Source: Acanthochromis polyacanthus (taxonomy: Eukaryota; Chordata; Actinopteri; Pomacentridae). From it: a DNA stretch of 64,000 nt. The notes under the pieces were generated by a model. The model was not told the DNA's origin, searched no databases, and worked only from the letters and a program-made list of their open reading frames with translations. Location: the NCBI RefSeq assembly GCF_021347895.1, contig NC_067135.1, forward strand, positions 1,647,820 to 1,711,819, read 5' to 3'. Positions 32,809-46,507 of the stretch are shown one piece after another. A program made the translations under genes and the position numbers. The stretch's first letter is position 1. Each line of letters opens with the position of its first letter.

Positions 32809-35800
32809 GTCGTAGTTAACTATGTCCGAAAATGGACAAAAACGTCATAGTTTAGTATGTCGTCCAAAATGTTACTAAAACGTCTTAGTATTGTCTGTCG
32901 CCTGAAAATGTCACTAAAACATCATAGTTTAGTCTGTCGTCCAAAATGTGACAAAAACGTCATAGTTTAGTATGTCATCCGAAAATGGACAAAAACGTCA
33001 TAGTTTAGTATGTCGTCCGAAATGTCACTAAAACGTCATAGTTTAGTATGTCGTCCGAAAATGGACAAAAACGTCATAGTTTAGTATGTCGTCCGAAAAT
33101 GGACAAAAACGTCATAGTTTAGTATGTCGTCCGAAAATGGACAAAAACGTCATAGTTTAGTATGTCGTCCAAAATGTGACAAAAACGTCATAGTTTAGTA
33201 TGTCGTCCAAAATGTGACAAAAACGTCATAGTTTAGTATGTCGTCCGAAAATGGACAAAAACGTCATAGTTTAGTATGTCGTCCGAAAATGGACAAAAAC
33301 GTCATAGTTTAGTATGTCGTCCGAAATGTGACAAAAACGTCATAGTTTAGTATGTCGTCCGAAAATGGACAAAAACGTCATAGTTTAGTATGTCGTCCGA
33401 AAATGGACAAAAACGTCATAGTTTAGTATGTCGTCCGAAAATGGACAAAAATGTCATAGTTTAGTATGTCGTCCGAAATGTCACTAAAACGTCATAGTTT
33501 AGTATGTCGTCCGAAATGTGACAAAAACGTCATAGTTTAGTTTGTCGTCCGAAAATGGACAAAAACGTCATAGTTTAGTATGTCGTCCGAAAATGGACAA
33601 AAACGTCATAGTTTAGTATGTCGTCCGAAATGTCACTAAAACGTCATAGTTTAGTATGTCGTCCGAAATGTGACAAAAACGTCATAGTTTAGTTTGTCGT
33701 CCGAAAATGGACAAAAACGTCATAGTTTAGTATGTCGTCCGAAAATGGACAAAAACGTCATAGTTTAGTATGTCGTCCGAAAATGGACAAAAACATCATA
33801 GTTTAGTATGTCGTCCGAAAATGGACAAAAACGTCATAGTTTAGTATGTCGTCCGAAAATGGACAAAAACGTCATAGTTTAGTATGTCGTCCGAAAATGG
33901 ACAAAAACATCATAGTTTAGTCTGTCATCCAAAATGTGACAAAAACGTCATAGTTTAGTCTGTCGTCCAAAATGTGACAAAAACGTCATAGTTTAGTATG
34001 TCATCCGAAAACGGACAAAAACGTCATAGTTTAGTATGTCGTCCGAAATGTCACTAAAACATCATAGTTTAGTCTGTCGTCCAAAATGTGACAAAAACGT
34101 CATACTTTAGTATGTCATCCGAAAATGGACAAAAACATCATACTTTAGTCTGTCGTCCAAAATGTGACAAAAACGTCATAGTTTAGTATGTCGTCCGAAA
34201 ATGGACCAAAACGTCATAGTTTAGTATGTCGTCCGAAAATGGACAAAAACGTCATAGTTTAGTATGTCGTCCGAAAATGGACAAAAACGTCATAGTTTAG
34301 TATGTCGTCCGAAAATGGACAAAAACATCATAGTTTAGTATGTCGTCCGAAATAGGACAAAAACGTCATAGTTTAGTATGTCGTCCGAAATGTCACTAAA
34401 ACGTCATAGTTTAGTCTGTCGTCCAAAATGTGACAAAAACGTCATAGTTTAGTATGTCGTCCAAAATGTGACAAAAACGTCATAGTTTAGTATGTCATCC
34501 GAAAATGGACAAAAACGTCATAGTTTAGTATGTCATCCAAAATGTGACAAAAACGTCATAGTTTAGTATGTCATCCGAGAATGGACAAAAATGTCATAGT
34601 TTAGTATGTCATCCAAAATGTGACAAAAACATCATAGTTTAGTATGTCATCCGAAAATGGACAAAAACGTCATAGTTTAGTATGTCATCCGAGAATGGAC
34701 AAAAACGTCATAGTTTAGTATGTCGTCCGAGAATGGACAAAAACGTCATAGTTTAGTATGTCATCCGAGAATGGACAAAAACGTCATAGTTTAGTATGTC
34801 GTCCGAGAATGGACAAAAATGTCATAGTTTAGTATGTCGTCCGAAAATGGACAAAAACGTCATAGTTTAGTATGTCGTCCGAAAATGGACAAAAACGTCA
34901 TAGTTTAGTATGTCGTCCGAAAATGGACAAAAACGTCATAGTTTAGTATGTCGTCCGAAAATGGACAAAAACGTCATAGTTTAGTATGTCGTCCGAAAAT
35001 GGACAAAAACGTCATAGTTTAGTCTGTCGTCCAAAATGTGACAAAAACGTCATAGTTTAGTATGTCATCCGAAAATGAACAAAAACGTCATAGTTTAGTA
35101 TGTCGTCCGAAATGTCACTAAAACATCATAGTTTAGTATGTCGTCCGAAATGGACAAAAACGTCATAGTTTAGTATGTCGTCCGAAAATGGACAAAAACG
35201 TCATAGTTTAGTATGTCGTCCGAAAATGGACAAAAACGTCGTAGTTTAGTATGTCGTCCGAAAATGGACAAAAACATCATAGTTTAGTATGTCGTCCGAA
35301 ATAGGACAAAAACGTCATAGTTTAGTATGTCGTCCGAAATGTCACTAAAACGTCATAGTTTAGTCTGTCGTCCAAAATGTGACAAAAACGTCATAGTTTA
35401 GTATGTCGTCCAAAATGTGACAAAAACGTCATAGTTTAGTATGTCATCCGAAAATGGACAAAAACGTCATAGTTTAGTATGTCATCCAAAATGTGACAAA
35501 AACGTCATAGTTTAGTATGTCATCCGAGAATGGACAAAAACGTCATAGTTTAGTATGTCATCCAAAATGTGACAAAAACGTCATAGTTTAGTATGTCATC
35601 CGAAAATGGACAAAAACGTCATAGTTTAGTATGTCATCCGAGAATGGACAAAAACGTCATAGTTTAGTATGTCATCCGAAAATGGACAAAAACGTCATAG
35701 TTTAGTATGTCATCCGAAAATGGACAAAAACGTCATAGTTTAGTATGTCGTCCGAAAATGGACAAAAACGTCATAGTTTAGTATGTCGTCCGAAAATGGA

Positions 35801-38800
35801 CAAAAACGTCATAGTTTAGTATGTCGTCCGAAAATGGACAAAAACGTCATAGTTTAGTATGTCGTCCGAAAATGGACAAAAACATCATAGTTTAGTCTGT
35901 CGTCCAAAATGTGACAAAAACGTCATAGTTTAGTATGTCATCCGAAAATGAACAAAAACGTCATAGTTTAGTATGTCGTCCGAAATGTCACTAAAACATC
36001 ATAGTTTAGTATGTCGTCCGAAAATGGACAAAAACGTCATAGTTTAGTATGTCGTCCGAAAATGGACAAAAACGTCATAGTTTAGTATGTCGTCCGAAAA
36101 TGGACAAAAATGTCATAGAAGTATGTCGTCCGAAATGTCACTAAAACGTCATAGTTTAGTATGTCGTCCGAAATGTGACAAAAACGTCATAGTTTAGTTT
36201 GTCGTCCGAAAATGGACAAAAACGTCATAGTTTAGTATGTCGTCCGAAAATGGACAAAAACGTCATAGTTTAGTATGTCGTCCGAAAATGGACAAAAACG
36301 TCATAGTTTAGTATGTCGTCCGAAAATGGACAAAAACGTCATAGTTTAGTATGTCGTCCGAAAATGGACAAAAACATCATAGTTTAGTCTGTCGTCCAAA
36401 ATGTGACAAAAACGTCATAGTTTAGTCTGTCGTCCAAAATGTGACAAAAACGTCATAGTTTAGTATGTCATCCGAAAACGGACAAAAACGTCATAGTTTA
36501 GTATGTCGTCCGAAAACGGACAAAAACGTCATAGTTTAGTATGTCGTCCGAAATGTCACTAAAACATCATAGTTTAGTCTGTCGTCCAAAATGTGACAAA
36601 AACGTCATACTTTAGTATGTCATCCGAAAATGGACAAAAACATCATAGTTTAGTCTGTCGTCCAAAATGTGACAAAAACGTCATAGTTTAGTATGTTGTC
36701 CGAAAATGGACCAAAACGTCATAGTTTAGTATGTCGTCCGAAAATGGACAAAAACGTCATAGTTTAGTATGTCGTCCAAAATGTCACTAAAACGTCATAG
36801 TTTAGTATGTCGTCCGAAAATGGACCAAAACATCATAGTTTAGTATGTCGTCCGAAATAGGACAAAAACGTCATAGTTTAGTATGTCGTCCGAAATGTCA
36901 CTAAAACGTCATAGTTTAGTCTGTCGTCCGAAAATGGACAAAAACGTCATAGTTTAGTATGTCGTCCGAAAATGGACAAAAACATCATAGTTTAGTCTGT
37001 CGTCCAAAATGTGACAAAAACGTCATAGTTTAGTATGTCGTCCGAAATGTCACTAAAACGTCATAGTTTAGTCTGTCGTCCAAAATGTGACAAAAACGTC
37101 ATAGTTTAGTTTGTCGTCCAAAATGTGACAAAAACGTCATAGTTTAGTATGTCGTCCGAAAATGGACAAAAACGTCATAGTTTAGTATGTCGTCCGAAAT
37201 GTGACAAAAACGTCATAGTTTAGTATGTCGTCCGAAAATGGACAAAAACGTCATAGTTTAGTATGTCATCCGAAAATGGACAAAAACGTCATAGTTTAGT
37301 ATGTCGTCCGAAATGTCACTAAAACGTCATAGTTTAGTATGTCGTCCGAAATGTGACAAAAACGTCATAGTTTAGTTTGTCGTCCGAAATGTCACTAAAA
37401 CGTCATAGTTTAGTATGTCGTCCGAAATGTGACAAAAACGTCATAGTTTAGTTTGTCGTCCGAAAATGGACAAAAACGTCATAGTTTAGTATGTCGTCCG
37501 AAAATGGACAAAAACGTCATAGTTTAGTATGTCGTCCGAAAATGGACAAAAACGTCATAGTTAAGTGTCGTCCGAAAATGGACAAAAACGTCATAGTTTA
37601 GTATGTCGTCCGAAATGTCACTAAAACGTCATAGTTTAGTATGTCGTCCAAAATGTTACTAAAACGTCTTAGTATTGTCTGTCGCCTGAAAATGTCACTA
37701 AAACATCATAGTTTAGTCTGTCGTCCAAAATGTGACAAAAACGTCATAGTTTAGTATGTCATCCGAAAATGGACCAAAACGTCATAGTTTAGTATGTCGT
37801 CCGAAAATGGACAAAAACGTCATAGTTTAGTATGTCGTCCAAAATGTGACAAAAACGTCATAGTTTAGTATGTCATCCGAAAATGGACAAAAACGTCATA
37901 GTTTAGTATGTCGTCCGAAATGTCACTAAAACGTCATAGTTTAGTCTGTCGTCCAAAATGTGACAAAAACGTCATAGTTTAGTTTGTCGTCCAAAATGTG
38001 ACAAAAATGTCATAGTTTAGTATGTCGTCCAAAATGTTACTAAAACGTCTTAGTATTGTCTGTCGCCTGAAAATGTCACTAAAACATCATAGTTTAGTCT
38101 GTCGTCCAAAATGTGACAAAAACGTCATAGTTTAGTATGTCATCCGAAAATGGACAAAAACGTCATAGTTTAGTATGTCGTCCAAAATGTCACTAAAACG
38201 TCATAGTTTAGTATGTCGTCCGAAAATGGACCAAAATGTCATAGTTTAGTATGTCGTCCGAAAATGGACAAAAACGTCATAGTTTAGTATGTCGTCCAAA
38301 ATGTGACAAAAACGTCATAGTTTAGTATGTCATCCGAAAATGGACAAAAACGTCATAGTTTAGTATGTCGTCCGAAAATGGACAAAAACGTCATAGTTTA
38401 GTATGTCGTCCGAAAATGGACAAAAACATCATAGTTTAGTCTGTCGTCCAAAATGTGACAAAAACGTCATAGTTTAGTATGTCATCCGAAAATGAACAAA
38501 AACGTCATAGTTTAGTATGTCGTCCGAAATGTCACTAAAACATCATAGTTTAGTATGTCGTCCAAAATGTGACAAAAACGTCATAGTTTAGTATGTCGTC
38601 CGAAAATGGACAAAAACGTCATAGTTTAGTATGTCGTCCGAAAATGGACAAAAACGTCATAGTTTAGTATGTCGTCCGAAAATGGACAAAAACGTCATAG
38701 TTTAGTATGTCGTCCGAAATGTGACAAAAACGTCATAGTTTAGTATGTCGTCCGAAAATGGACAAAAACGTCATAGTTTAGTATGTCGTCCGAAAATGGA

Positions 38801-41130
38801 CAAAAACGTCATAATTTAGTATGTCGTCCGAAAATGGACAAAAATGTCATAGTTTAGTCTGTCGTCCAAAATGTGACAAAAACGTCATAGTTTAGTTTGT
38901 CGTCCAAAATGTGACAAAAATGTCATAGTTTAGTATGTCGTCCAAAATGTTACTAAAACGTCTTAGTATTGTCTGTCGCCTGAAAATGTCACTAAAACAT
39001 CATAGTTTAGTCTGTCGTCCAAAATGTGACAAAAACGTCATAGTTTAGTATGTCATCCGAAAATGGACAAAAACGTCATAGTTTAGTATGTCGTCCAAAA
39101 TGTCACTAAAACGTCATAGTTTAGTATGTCGTCCGAAAATGGACCAAAATGTCATAGTTTAGTATGTCGTCCGAAAATGGACAAAAACGTCATAGTTTAG
39201 TATGTCGTCCAAAATGTGACAAAAACGTCATAGTTTAGTATGTCATCCGAAAATGGACAAAAACGTCATAGTTTAGTATGTCGTCCGAAAATGGACAAAA
39301 ACGTCATAGTTTAGTATGTCGTCCGAAAATGGACAAAAACGTCATAGTTTAGTGTGTCGTCCAAAATGTGACAAAAACGTCATAGTTTAGTATGTCATCC
39401 GAAAATGAACAAAAACGTCATAGTTTAGTATGTCGTCCGAAATGTCACTAAAACATCATAGTTTAGTATGTCGTCCAAAATGTGACAAAAACGTCATAGT
39501 TTAGTATGTCGTCCGAAAATGGACAAAAACGTCATAGTTTAGTATGTCGTCCGAAAATGGACAAAAACGTCATAGTTTAGTATGTCGTCCGAAAATGGAC
39601 AAAAACGTCATAGTTTAGTATGTCGTCCGAAATGTGACAAAAACGTCATAGTTTAGTATGTCGTCCGAAAATGGACAAAAACGTCATAGTTTAGTATGTC
39701 GTCCGAAAATGGACAAAAACGTCATAATTTAGTATGTCGTCCGAAAATGGACAAAAATGTCATAGTTTAGTATGTCGTCCGAAATGTCACTAAAACGTCA
39801 TAGTTTAGTATGTCGTCCGAAATGTGACAAAAACGTCATAGTTTAGTTTGTCGTCCGAAAATGGACAAAAACGTCATAGTTTAGTATGTCGTCCGAAAAT
39901 GGACAAAAACGTCATAGTTTAGTATGTCGTCCGAAAATGGACAAAAACGTCATAGTTTAGTATGTCGTCCAAAAATGGACAAAAACGTCATAGTTTAGTA
40001 TGTCGTCCGAAAATGGACAAAAACGTCATAGTTTAGTATGTCATCCGAAAATGGACAAAAACGTCATAGTTTAGTATGTCGTCCGAAAATGGACAAAAAC
40101 GTCATAGTTTAGTATGTCATCCGAAAATGGACAAAAACGTCATAGTTTAGTATGTCGTCCGAAATGTCACTAAAACGTCATAGTTTAGTATGTCGTCCGA
40201 AAATGGACAAAAACATCATAGTTTAGTCTGTCGTCCAAAATGTGACAAAAACGTCATAGTTTAGTCTGTCGTCCAAAATGTGACAAAAACGTAGTATGTC
40301 ATCCGAAAACGGACAAAAACGTCATAGTTTAGTATGTCGTCCGAAAACGGACAAAAACGTCATAGTTTAGTATGTCGTCCGAAATGTCACTAAAACATCA
40401 TAGTTTAGTATGTCATCCGAAAATGGACAAAAACGTCATAGTTTAGTATGTCATCCGAAAATGGACAAAAACGTCATAGTTTAGTATGTCGTCCGAAATG
40501 TCACTAAAACGTCATAGTTTAGTATGTCGTCCGAAAATGGACAAAAACGTCATAGTTTAGTATGTCGTCCGAAAATGGACAAATACGTCATAGTTTAGTA
40601 TGTCGTCCGAAATGTGACAAAAACGTCATAGTTTAGTATGTCGTCCGAAAATGGACAAAAACGTCATAGTTTAGTATGTCGTCCGAAAATGGACAAAAAT
40701 GTCATAGTTTAGTATGTCGTCCGAAAATGGACAAAAACGTCATAGTTTAGTATGTCGTCCGAAATGTGACAAAAACGTCATAGTTTAGTTTGTCGTCCGA
40801 AAATGGACAAAAACGTCATAGTTTAGTATGTCGTCCGAAAATGGACAAAAACGTCATAGTTTAGTATGTCGTCCGAAAATGGACAAAAACGTCATAGTTT
40901 AGTATGTCGTCCGAAAATGGACAAAAACGTCATAGTTAAGTGTCGTCCGAAAATGGACAAAAACGTCATAGTTTAGTATGTCGTCCGAAATGTCACTGAA
41001 ACGTCATAGTTTAGTATGTCGTCCGAAAATGGACAAAAAACATCATAGTTTAGTATGTCGTCCGAAAATGGACAAAAACGTCATAGTTTAGTATGTCGTC
41101 CAAAAATGGACAAAAACACATCATAGTATC
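32809..41130 (+). repeat. 38-bp satellite, main 8.3-kb array with higher-order structure
   Basis: About 220 head-to-tail units of 37-38 bp. Types differ in the second half (aaaatggacaaaaacgt, aaatgtgacaaaaacgt, aaatgtcactaaaacgt) and in tatgtcgtcc/tatgtcatcc/ctgtcgtcc. The rare marker cgtcttagtattgtctgtcg occurs at 32881, 37665, 38046 and 38959 (and 29572). The last two bracket a 913-bp block of 24 units repeated almost verbatim. A ccgaaataggac marker at 34349, 35298 and 36854 shows a 949-bp period. Stop codons in every phase leave no long open frame. Each unit retains CpGs (cgtccg, acgtc). Confidence 0.97.
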
Positions 41131-43182
41131 GTAGCAGTTTTCCATTTATTACATATTTATCAGTTGGCATACATCACAACTTAATTAGTATTTAGTTTCA
41201 TTCATTAGTGGTTTCATACAAAGACGTGAACAGTGCTTCCATCTCAACTTCTGCTTTGCAAAAAACTAAACAAAAAGCAGTGACGGGAAGTTCAGTTTCA
41301 GAACTCTGGATTTGAAGACTTTTTACTACAAATGAACAGTCCTCGTTAGGATTCTAAAAGTTAGCGTTCATGACCATTAAGTACTCTCTTCTCAAACCTG
41401 GATTTGATACCAAGATCATCTTCTTGATACAATCAACTCTGTGGTAAAATATGTCTTAGTTGTGTTCTTAGTATGAAGATAGAAGGTTTTATTAAATATA
41501 CAAAAGTTAAGGAATGACCCAAAAACTAATGGAGAACTTAGACACAAATCTCTAAGTTCAGATTATTTGTGAGCTTTGACTTTAACCTGCATCCAGAGTT
41601 CCACCTCCACAGTGTCGCTGCTCTATTGGCAGGAAAAACAACAAAATACAGCAAAGGCACATTCCACGACGACAGCCCTAATCCCTTTCTAACAAATGAA
41701 ACCCAGCGAAGACTGGAAAAAAAAACTCAATGCAAACATCTTAAATTTCCCTCCAGACTCACAGTGTAGGTCTGAATCCCTTTACGAAGCGCCGGCATTT
41801 ACACAAACATACAGAAACACAAATCGCTGTTATTGCACCCAAGTTGAAAAAGCAACAGAAAGACCCGGTTAGTAGGAGAATCATCTAGTGTAATTAGGTA
41901 TTGTGCTTCAGTTAATGGAAGACAGGACATGTGCTCAGCGTTAGTAAAATGGTTTCTATACTTTCTAATCAACCAGGCAAACTGAAGGCTGTACAGGCCA
42001 TAGCGGTTGCCAGGTTGGAGCGATTTCCCTCTTTAAGACCCAGTTATTTATACAGAACGAGTAGAAATTGCTCGGACAATGTTACGCCTCAGGAGTTGAA
42101 CTGAGGACTTCAGGTTGCCAGATCTCGCCCCATTCAAGTGTTTGCAGGTTGTATAGTGACAAGGGTTGCCATGTTGGGTAAGAAGATAAAGGATTCTGCA
42201 GTAACATTCTGATACGCTTGCGAACTAAAACCACGGAAGACAAGTCTCTGATGTACATTCAATATGTTCTGTAGTTTCACCACAGCGATGAGGAAGACAG
42301 GCCCGCTCCGGAAAGAAAAATGGCACAAATATACAAGTTCTTACTGAAAACTCACTCAGATTTTTGCTCTCAATCCTAACAGAGTTCCTACGATGTAAAA
42401 AGAACAAAGTCTGACAGCAGGTTTATTTACTACGTTACTGTTGGACTGTTTTAGCTGCAATTTCATGAATAAATGTTACAATAATTTGTTAATTTTCTTT
42501 TTTTTCTCCATAGATCAGAGTTTCTTCAACATTATTGTTTCATATTGAAGACTAAAGTTAGTGACAAGAAAAGACCAAAACCAACTAAACACACCGTCTG
42601 ATGAAGTCAATCTTTAATATGTTGTTTTATTAGTAAAGAGGCTCAGCGATGCTCCAACAGCGGGTCATCATCACTAACGTTAGTCAGTTAACAGTGGATT
42701 TTCTGGGGACTATTTTCAGCGGTGGATTAATACACATTTAGAGCTGCAGGACTTCACCAAGACAATGCCTGTTGTTAGTTTTGGTCTTTTACTGGTAAGA
42801 AACAAAGTTTAACAGGTGGTTTGAATAGAGGCCTGTGAGGGTTGAGATGTTCCTTCTTCTCCTGTGTGAACAGTTGGTTTGGTCCAGGTGGAACTCTACA
42901 TTTATTGCTCTTTATTCATTCTAAAAGGGAGATCTCAGTGAGCAGCTGTGGCTGAATATCTGGGTTAGTTTGGCCTTGTGGGGTTCAACTAAATGGGACC
43001 AACTATTGGAAAAGAAGGAACGTGTCACCCTGACCTCTAGGGGGCTCCACAGCATGTCAATTTGAAGCAACCAATCAGATTGCACAGTTCGGGTTCCTCC
43101 AAGTTTGGACTGCGAGTTGAAGTCAAGCTGCATAGACAGGCCTCGGTTGGATCTGATTGGACGACAGATGGTGGCTGACCAA
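41131..43182 (-). other. Putative exoc6b 3' UTR and downstream unique sequence
   Basis: This is about 2 kb of non-repetitive DNA between the exoc6b stop codon and the edge of the 38-bp satellite. Minus-strand AATAAA poly(A) signals (plus-strand TTTATT) occur at 42901-42906, 42911-42916, 42422-42427, 41488-41493 and 41145-41150, so the 3' UTR could end at any of several places. Its true end cannot be fixed from sequence alone. Short open frames here (e.g. 41569-41769, 42134-42407) have no recognisable domain and are not called as genes. Confidence 0.4.
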
Positions 43183-43309
43183 TCAGGCGTGGTGCTGAGC
43201 GATGAGGTTCCTCAGCTGTTTGATGACGGTGTCGATCAACTTCTGTCTGTCTCTGTCCGTCTTCCTGAACTGGGCGAAGACGTTGTTCTTCCGGCTCGTC
43301 TCCCTCATC
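43183..43309 (-). CDS. exoc6b: Exocyst complex component 6B (Sec15-like), last coding exon
   Basis: This is the terminal coding exon of a Sec15-family exocyst subunit. Sec15 acts in the octameric vesicle-tethering complex at the plasma membrane, and its C-terminal region binds GTP-loaded Rab11-type GTPases. The exon reads 41 residues and a TGA stop; visible pieces are KNNVFAQFRKTDRDRQKL and the end LRNLIAQHHA. It starts with one G that completes a Lys codon split by the intron (phase 2), after a clean pyrimidine-rich ...ctgcag acceptor. The join to the exon at 47916-48028 keeps the frame. The C-terminus resembles what I recall of EXOC6B (ending ..LISSHHS) more than EXOC6, so the paralogue call is less sure (about 0.65) than the family call. 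No frameshift or missing residue is seen. Confidence 0.9.
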
Positions 43310-45851
43310 CTGCAGACAGGAAGTAAGAAAAGACAATCTGAGCTGCAGTAGAACATTCCTGGACTTCTGTTTGGTTCTTGGACATGTTTCACCTCCATCC
43401 AAGAGGATTCTGTAGCTGTGACAACTGAACAGATCCAGGTGTTCATTAAGCACCAGCTGTGGGTGTGAATGTTGGTTAAAGTGCTTGAGGACTGAATTCT
43501 GACTACCTAAGAGAGGTGGAAGTCGGGCGTTAAACTCCAGAGTACCATGATCAGTTGATGTTTTACTGAAGTTGTGGGGTCGACAAAGTTTGAAGGGATT
43601 TCTGATGTTGACGGTGGTATACATATAGGTCATATTATCTTGATATTGTGTTTAGTTAATTGAATATCAAAACAGAAGATCCATGAAAATACTACAGTAG
43701 GTTGATAAGTTTCTCACCTACTTAACCTCGTTGTCTACCCATCTCATCTCTGTTTGACTTATTTGCTTTGACTGTAAGACTTGTAACCTGTAATTAAGTC
43801 TTTACCTGGTAAATGTTGGGTTATAACTGCTGGTTGTAAATGCAGAAAACTTCCACTAATACAACCAGCTCAACCAAGTAAATGGGACTAGTTTGTTTAA
43901 GAACTTCACAATAATTCACTTTCATGAACAGAGTTACTGAATTTACCTTTGAAACTGCAACAAACTCTGCACATCAAATGGTCTTGAGCAAGCTATATAT
44001 TATAATTTTGTATATATTTACTGTGTAAGTCATCAGGATACAGTAAAAGTAATGTCTAGAATCATTAAGAGTAAATAACTCCATGAGAACACGACATTGG
44101 TAGACAGTAAGTGATGAACTGACCCAGAGAACATTTGATTATCAACCAGAAATTCTGATCTCGCATCAACAACAAACCCTTCAAACCTTCAGATCCATCA
44201 ACACTGAGACACAAACGGATTCAATCTGAGATAAAACATCTAAACACCATCTGAACAGTGTTGATCTGCAGACAGGAGAGACTAAACTAGAGCTACACAA
44301 GAACAGCACTCAGCCTCCACCTGTATCTGAAGGAACGAGGACGCTGCTTTGAACCGTCTCTAAACAGAGTGGAGGTTCTACAACAACACCTATCAGTCCT
44401 CAAGTCCTCCTCCTCAGGCTCTTTATCCAACATTCATAGCTTGAGTTTATGAAGGAGAAACATCTTCAAGAACCTGAGAGCCGTCCCGTTACGCACACCG
44501 TTGTGCACTTAGTAGTTCATTAAATGCATTCAGGAGAAACCACACTACTCCACCACATGCTCAGTAAAACACACATCTCTGCTACAGTCGCCTGTTGGAG
44601 AAGAAAAAGACTTTAAGACTCGTGCCCTCGTTGTCACATGAGTCTCAGCGGGTGTGTCTTTGTGTTTGGTTGCAGAACGCTGGAGAACCGTGGATGTCCA
44701 GGAGGTTTTGGGGCCCAGCGGACCAGACAAGCCCCAGCAGGGTGCTTCCTCCTGGGCACCAACAGACCACCAGGCCTGCCTCTAATGACCTGGAGGCCGA
44801 AGAGCTGCTGTTTGTTAGTGTGTACAGGCAGAATCAAAGTGTGTTCATGCAGGTTGTGTGTGTGTTATCAGTGTTTCCATATCAGCTGTGATGGTACACG
44901 GATGGATGTGGGTGTTGTCGTGGCGATAACATCTGGCCGGTAACAGCCGATAAACATCGTCACGACATGAGATTACTTCTATGTAAATCCCTGCGGTGAG
45001 ATTTCACACACTTTAAACCAAACAGTGGAGACGATACTCACGGCTTAAACAACCTGCAGAAACAGAAAAGAGCCGCTGAGATACAGATGGAGGAAGATCT
45101 AAAGGCCAACAAGTCAAACCAGTAGTTTTACTGGATTTAAAGGAGCAGATCAACATTTTGGGTCACACACTGTTTGCCTTTTTTCCAATTCTACCATTAC
45201 AAGAACAGTTAGCCTAGCTTAGCATTAGCCACAGGATAATTGACTTCAAAGCCCAAAATAGTTCGTAAAATCTCAATCAACATCTACAAATCTATTTTTT
45301 TTGGTTTGAATTTACTTTTTCCATCACTGTGTTTCTTTAGCAAACCTAATTTTGTTTTAATCTGCTTTTGTGATTTTGGAAAGTACTCTATAATTAAAAT
45401 GCTTATCATTTACTGTAAATGAGTAAATAAACCTGGCTTTGTTGACATCTTTAGGCCCTCCTCTATGTACTTAAAGGGTCTGTAAGTCGACAAATATTCA
45501 GAGTATGAAGGTAGAACTTGGCATTACTACTACATACAGTGCGTTTCAAGAATATTCACCCCCGCTGGCTTTTAACCTATTTTGTAACATTACAAAATCT
45601 AATTTATTTTATTTTTTTACAAATCTGAGTTTTAGTTGATGAGTCTGCACAAAATAGTCGGTTTTGAATTGAAATGAGAAATTTATATATAAAAAATAAT
45701 TTTTAAAACTGAAAATTGGCATGTGCATATGTATTCACTCCCTTTGTTATGAAGTCCCTATAAAGCTGTGGTGCAACCAATTTGCCTTCAGAAATCACTT
45801 AATTAGTGAAATGAAGTCCACATGCGTGTCATATGACCTGTCAGTAGAAAC

Positions 45852-46433
45852 TAGGGCTGGCCCGAATACTGGTTTCTGGTCTCCGAATATTTGGGCCCTG
45901 TTAAAGACGAATATCTGAATATTCGTTCAGCCCCATAACATCCGCCGGTGGGGGGGGGGGGTCTCACGGATGCAAATTTTGCCTTTGTTTTGTCTTCAGT
46001 TAAACTGAAGAATTCCCAAACAGTGGAGGTCTTCAGCATCTTGTCTTGTGTTTATGCAACAAAGTGAAGCGTGACGTCAGAGTCAGCAGCAACCCGGTCA
46101 TTCTGGTGGTAAGAAACAGGAATGGAGGAGCCGAGATGAGCCGATGAACACGGCGGGATGAGCGCAGGGAAGAGACGAGCTCCGAATATTTTCGTCTGGG
46201 GGGAGGAGGGGGTGATCACATAGACATAAGTGTATATGTTTATGTGATCACATGACGAGATGAGCCGATATGTGCCAATGTGGGCCGAAGGCGGAGGGAA
46301 GACAGTAACACGGCATATTCTTTCCGCCCGGTAATGTCCGGGGGGGGAGGGGTATGTGAATATTCTGATACCAAAATTAATATCCAGATACCGCCGTAGT
46401 GAACCAGTATTCGGACATTCGGGTCCAGCCCTA
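45852..46433. mobile_element. hAT-like MITE nested in the Tc1 copy
   Basis: Its ends tagggctggcccgaatactg and (right) ccagtattcggacattcggg, tccagcccta are inverted repeats. The flanking 8-mers gtagaaac (45844-45851) and ctagaaac (46434-46441) differ at one base, fitting the 8-bp target duplication of hAT elements. The interior has further gaatattcg palindromes and G-runs (45950-45960, 46338-46347) and no transposase. Confidence 0.85.
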
Positions 46434-46507
46434 CTAGAAACATCTTCTCTGAAAGGCCCCAGAGACTGCAACACTGAAGTAAGAGGAACCACTAAACAAA
46501 TACCACC

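Noticed and set aside
32809..41130. CRISPR-like regular array
   Set aside because: Units are contiguous with no unique spacers, the context is a vertebrate genome and no cas genes are present; it is a satellite.
43037..43633. 198-residue minus-strand frame overlapping the exoc6b last exon
   Set aside because: It runs in a different frame through intron, exon and 3' UTR; the exocyst frame has splice and homology support instead.
44545..44943. Overlapping open frames on both strands in the exoc6b intron
   Set aside because: No recognised protein and no splice-bounded coding segment; both strands open by chance in GC-richer DNA.
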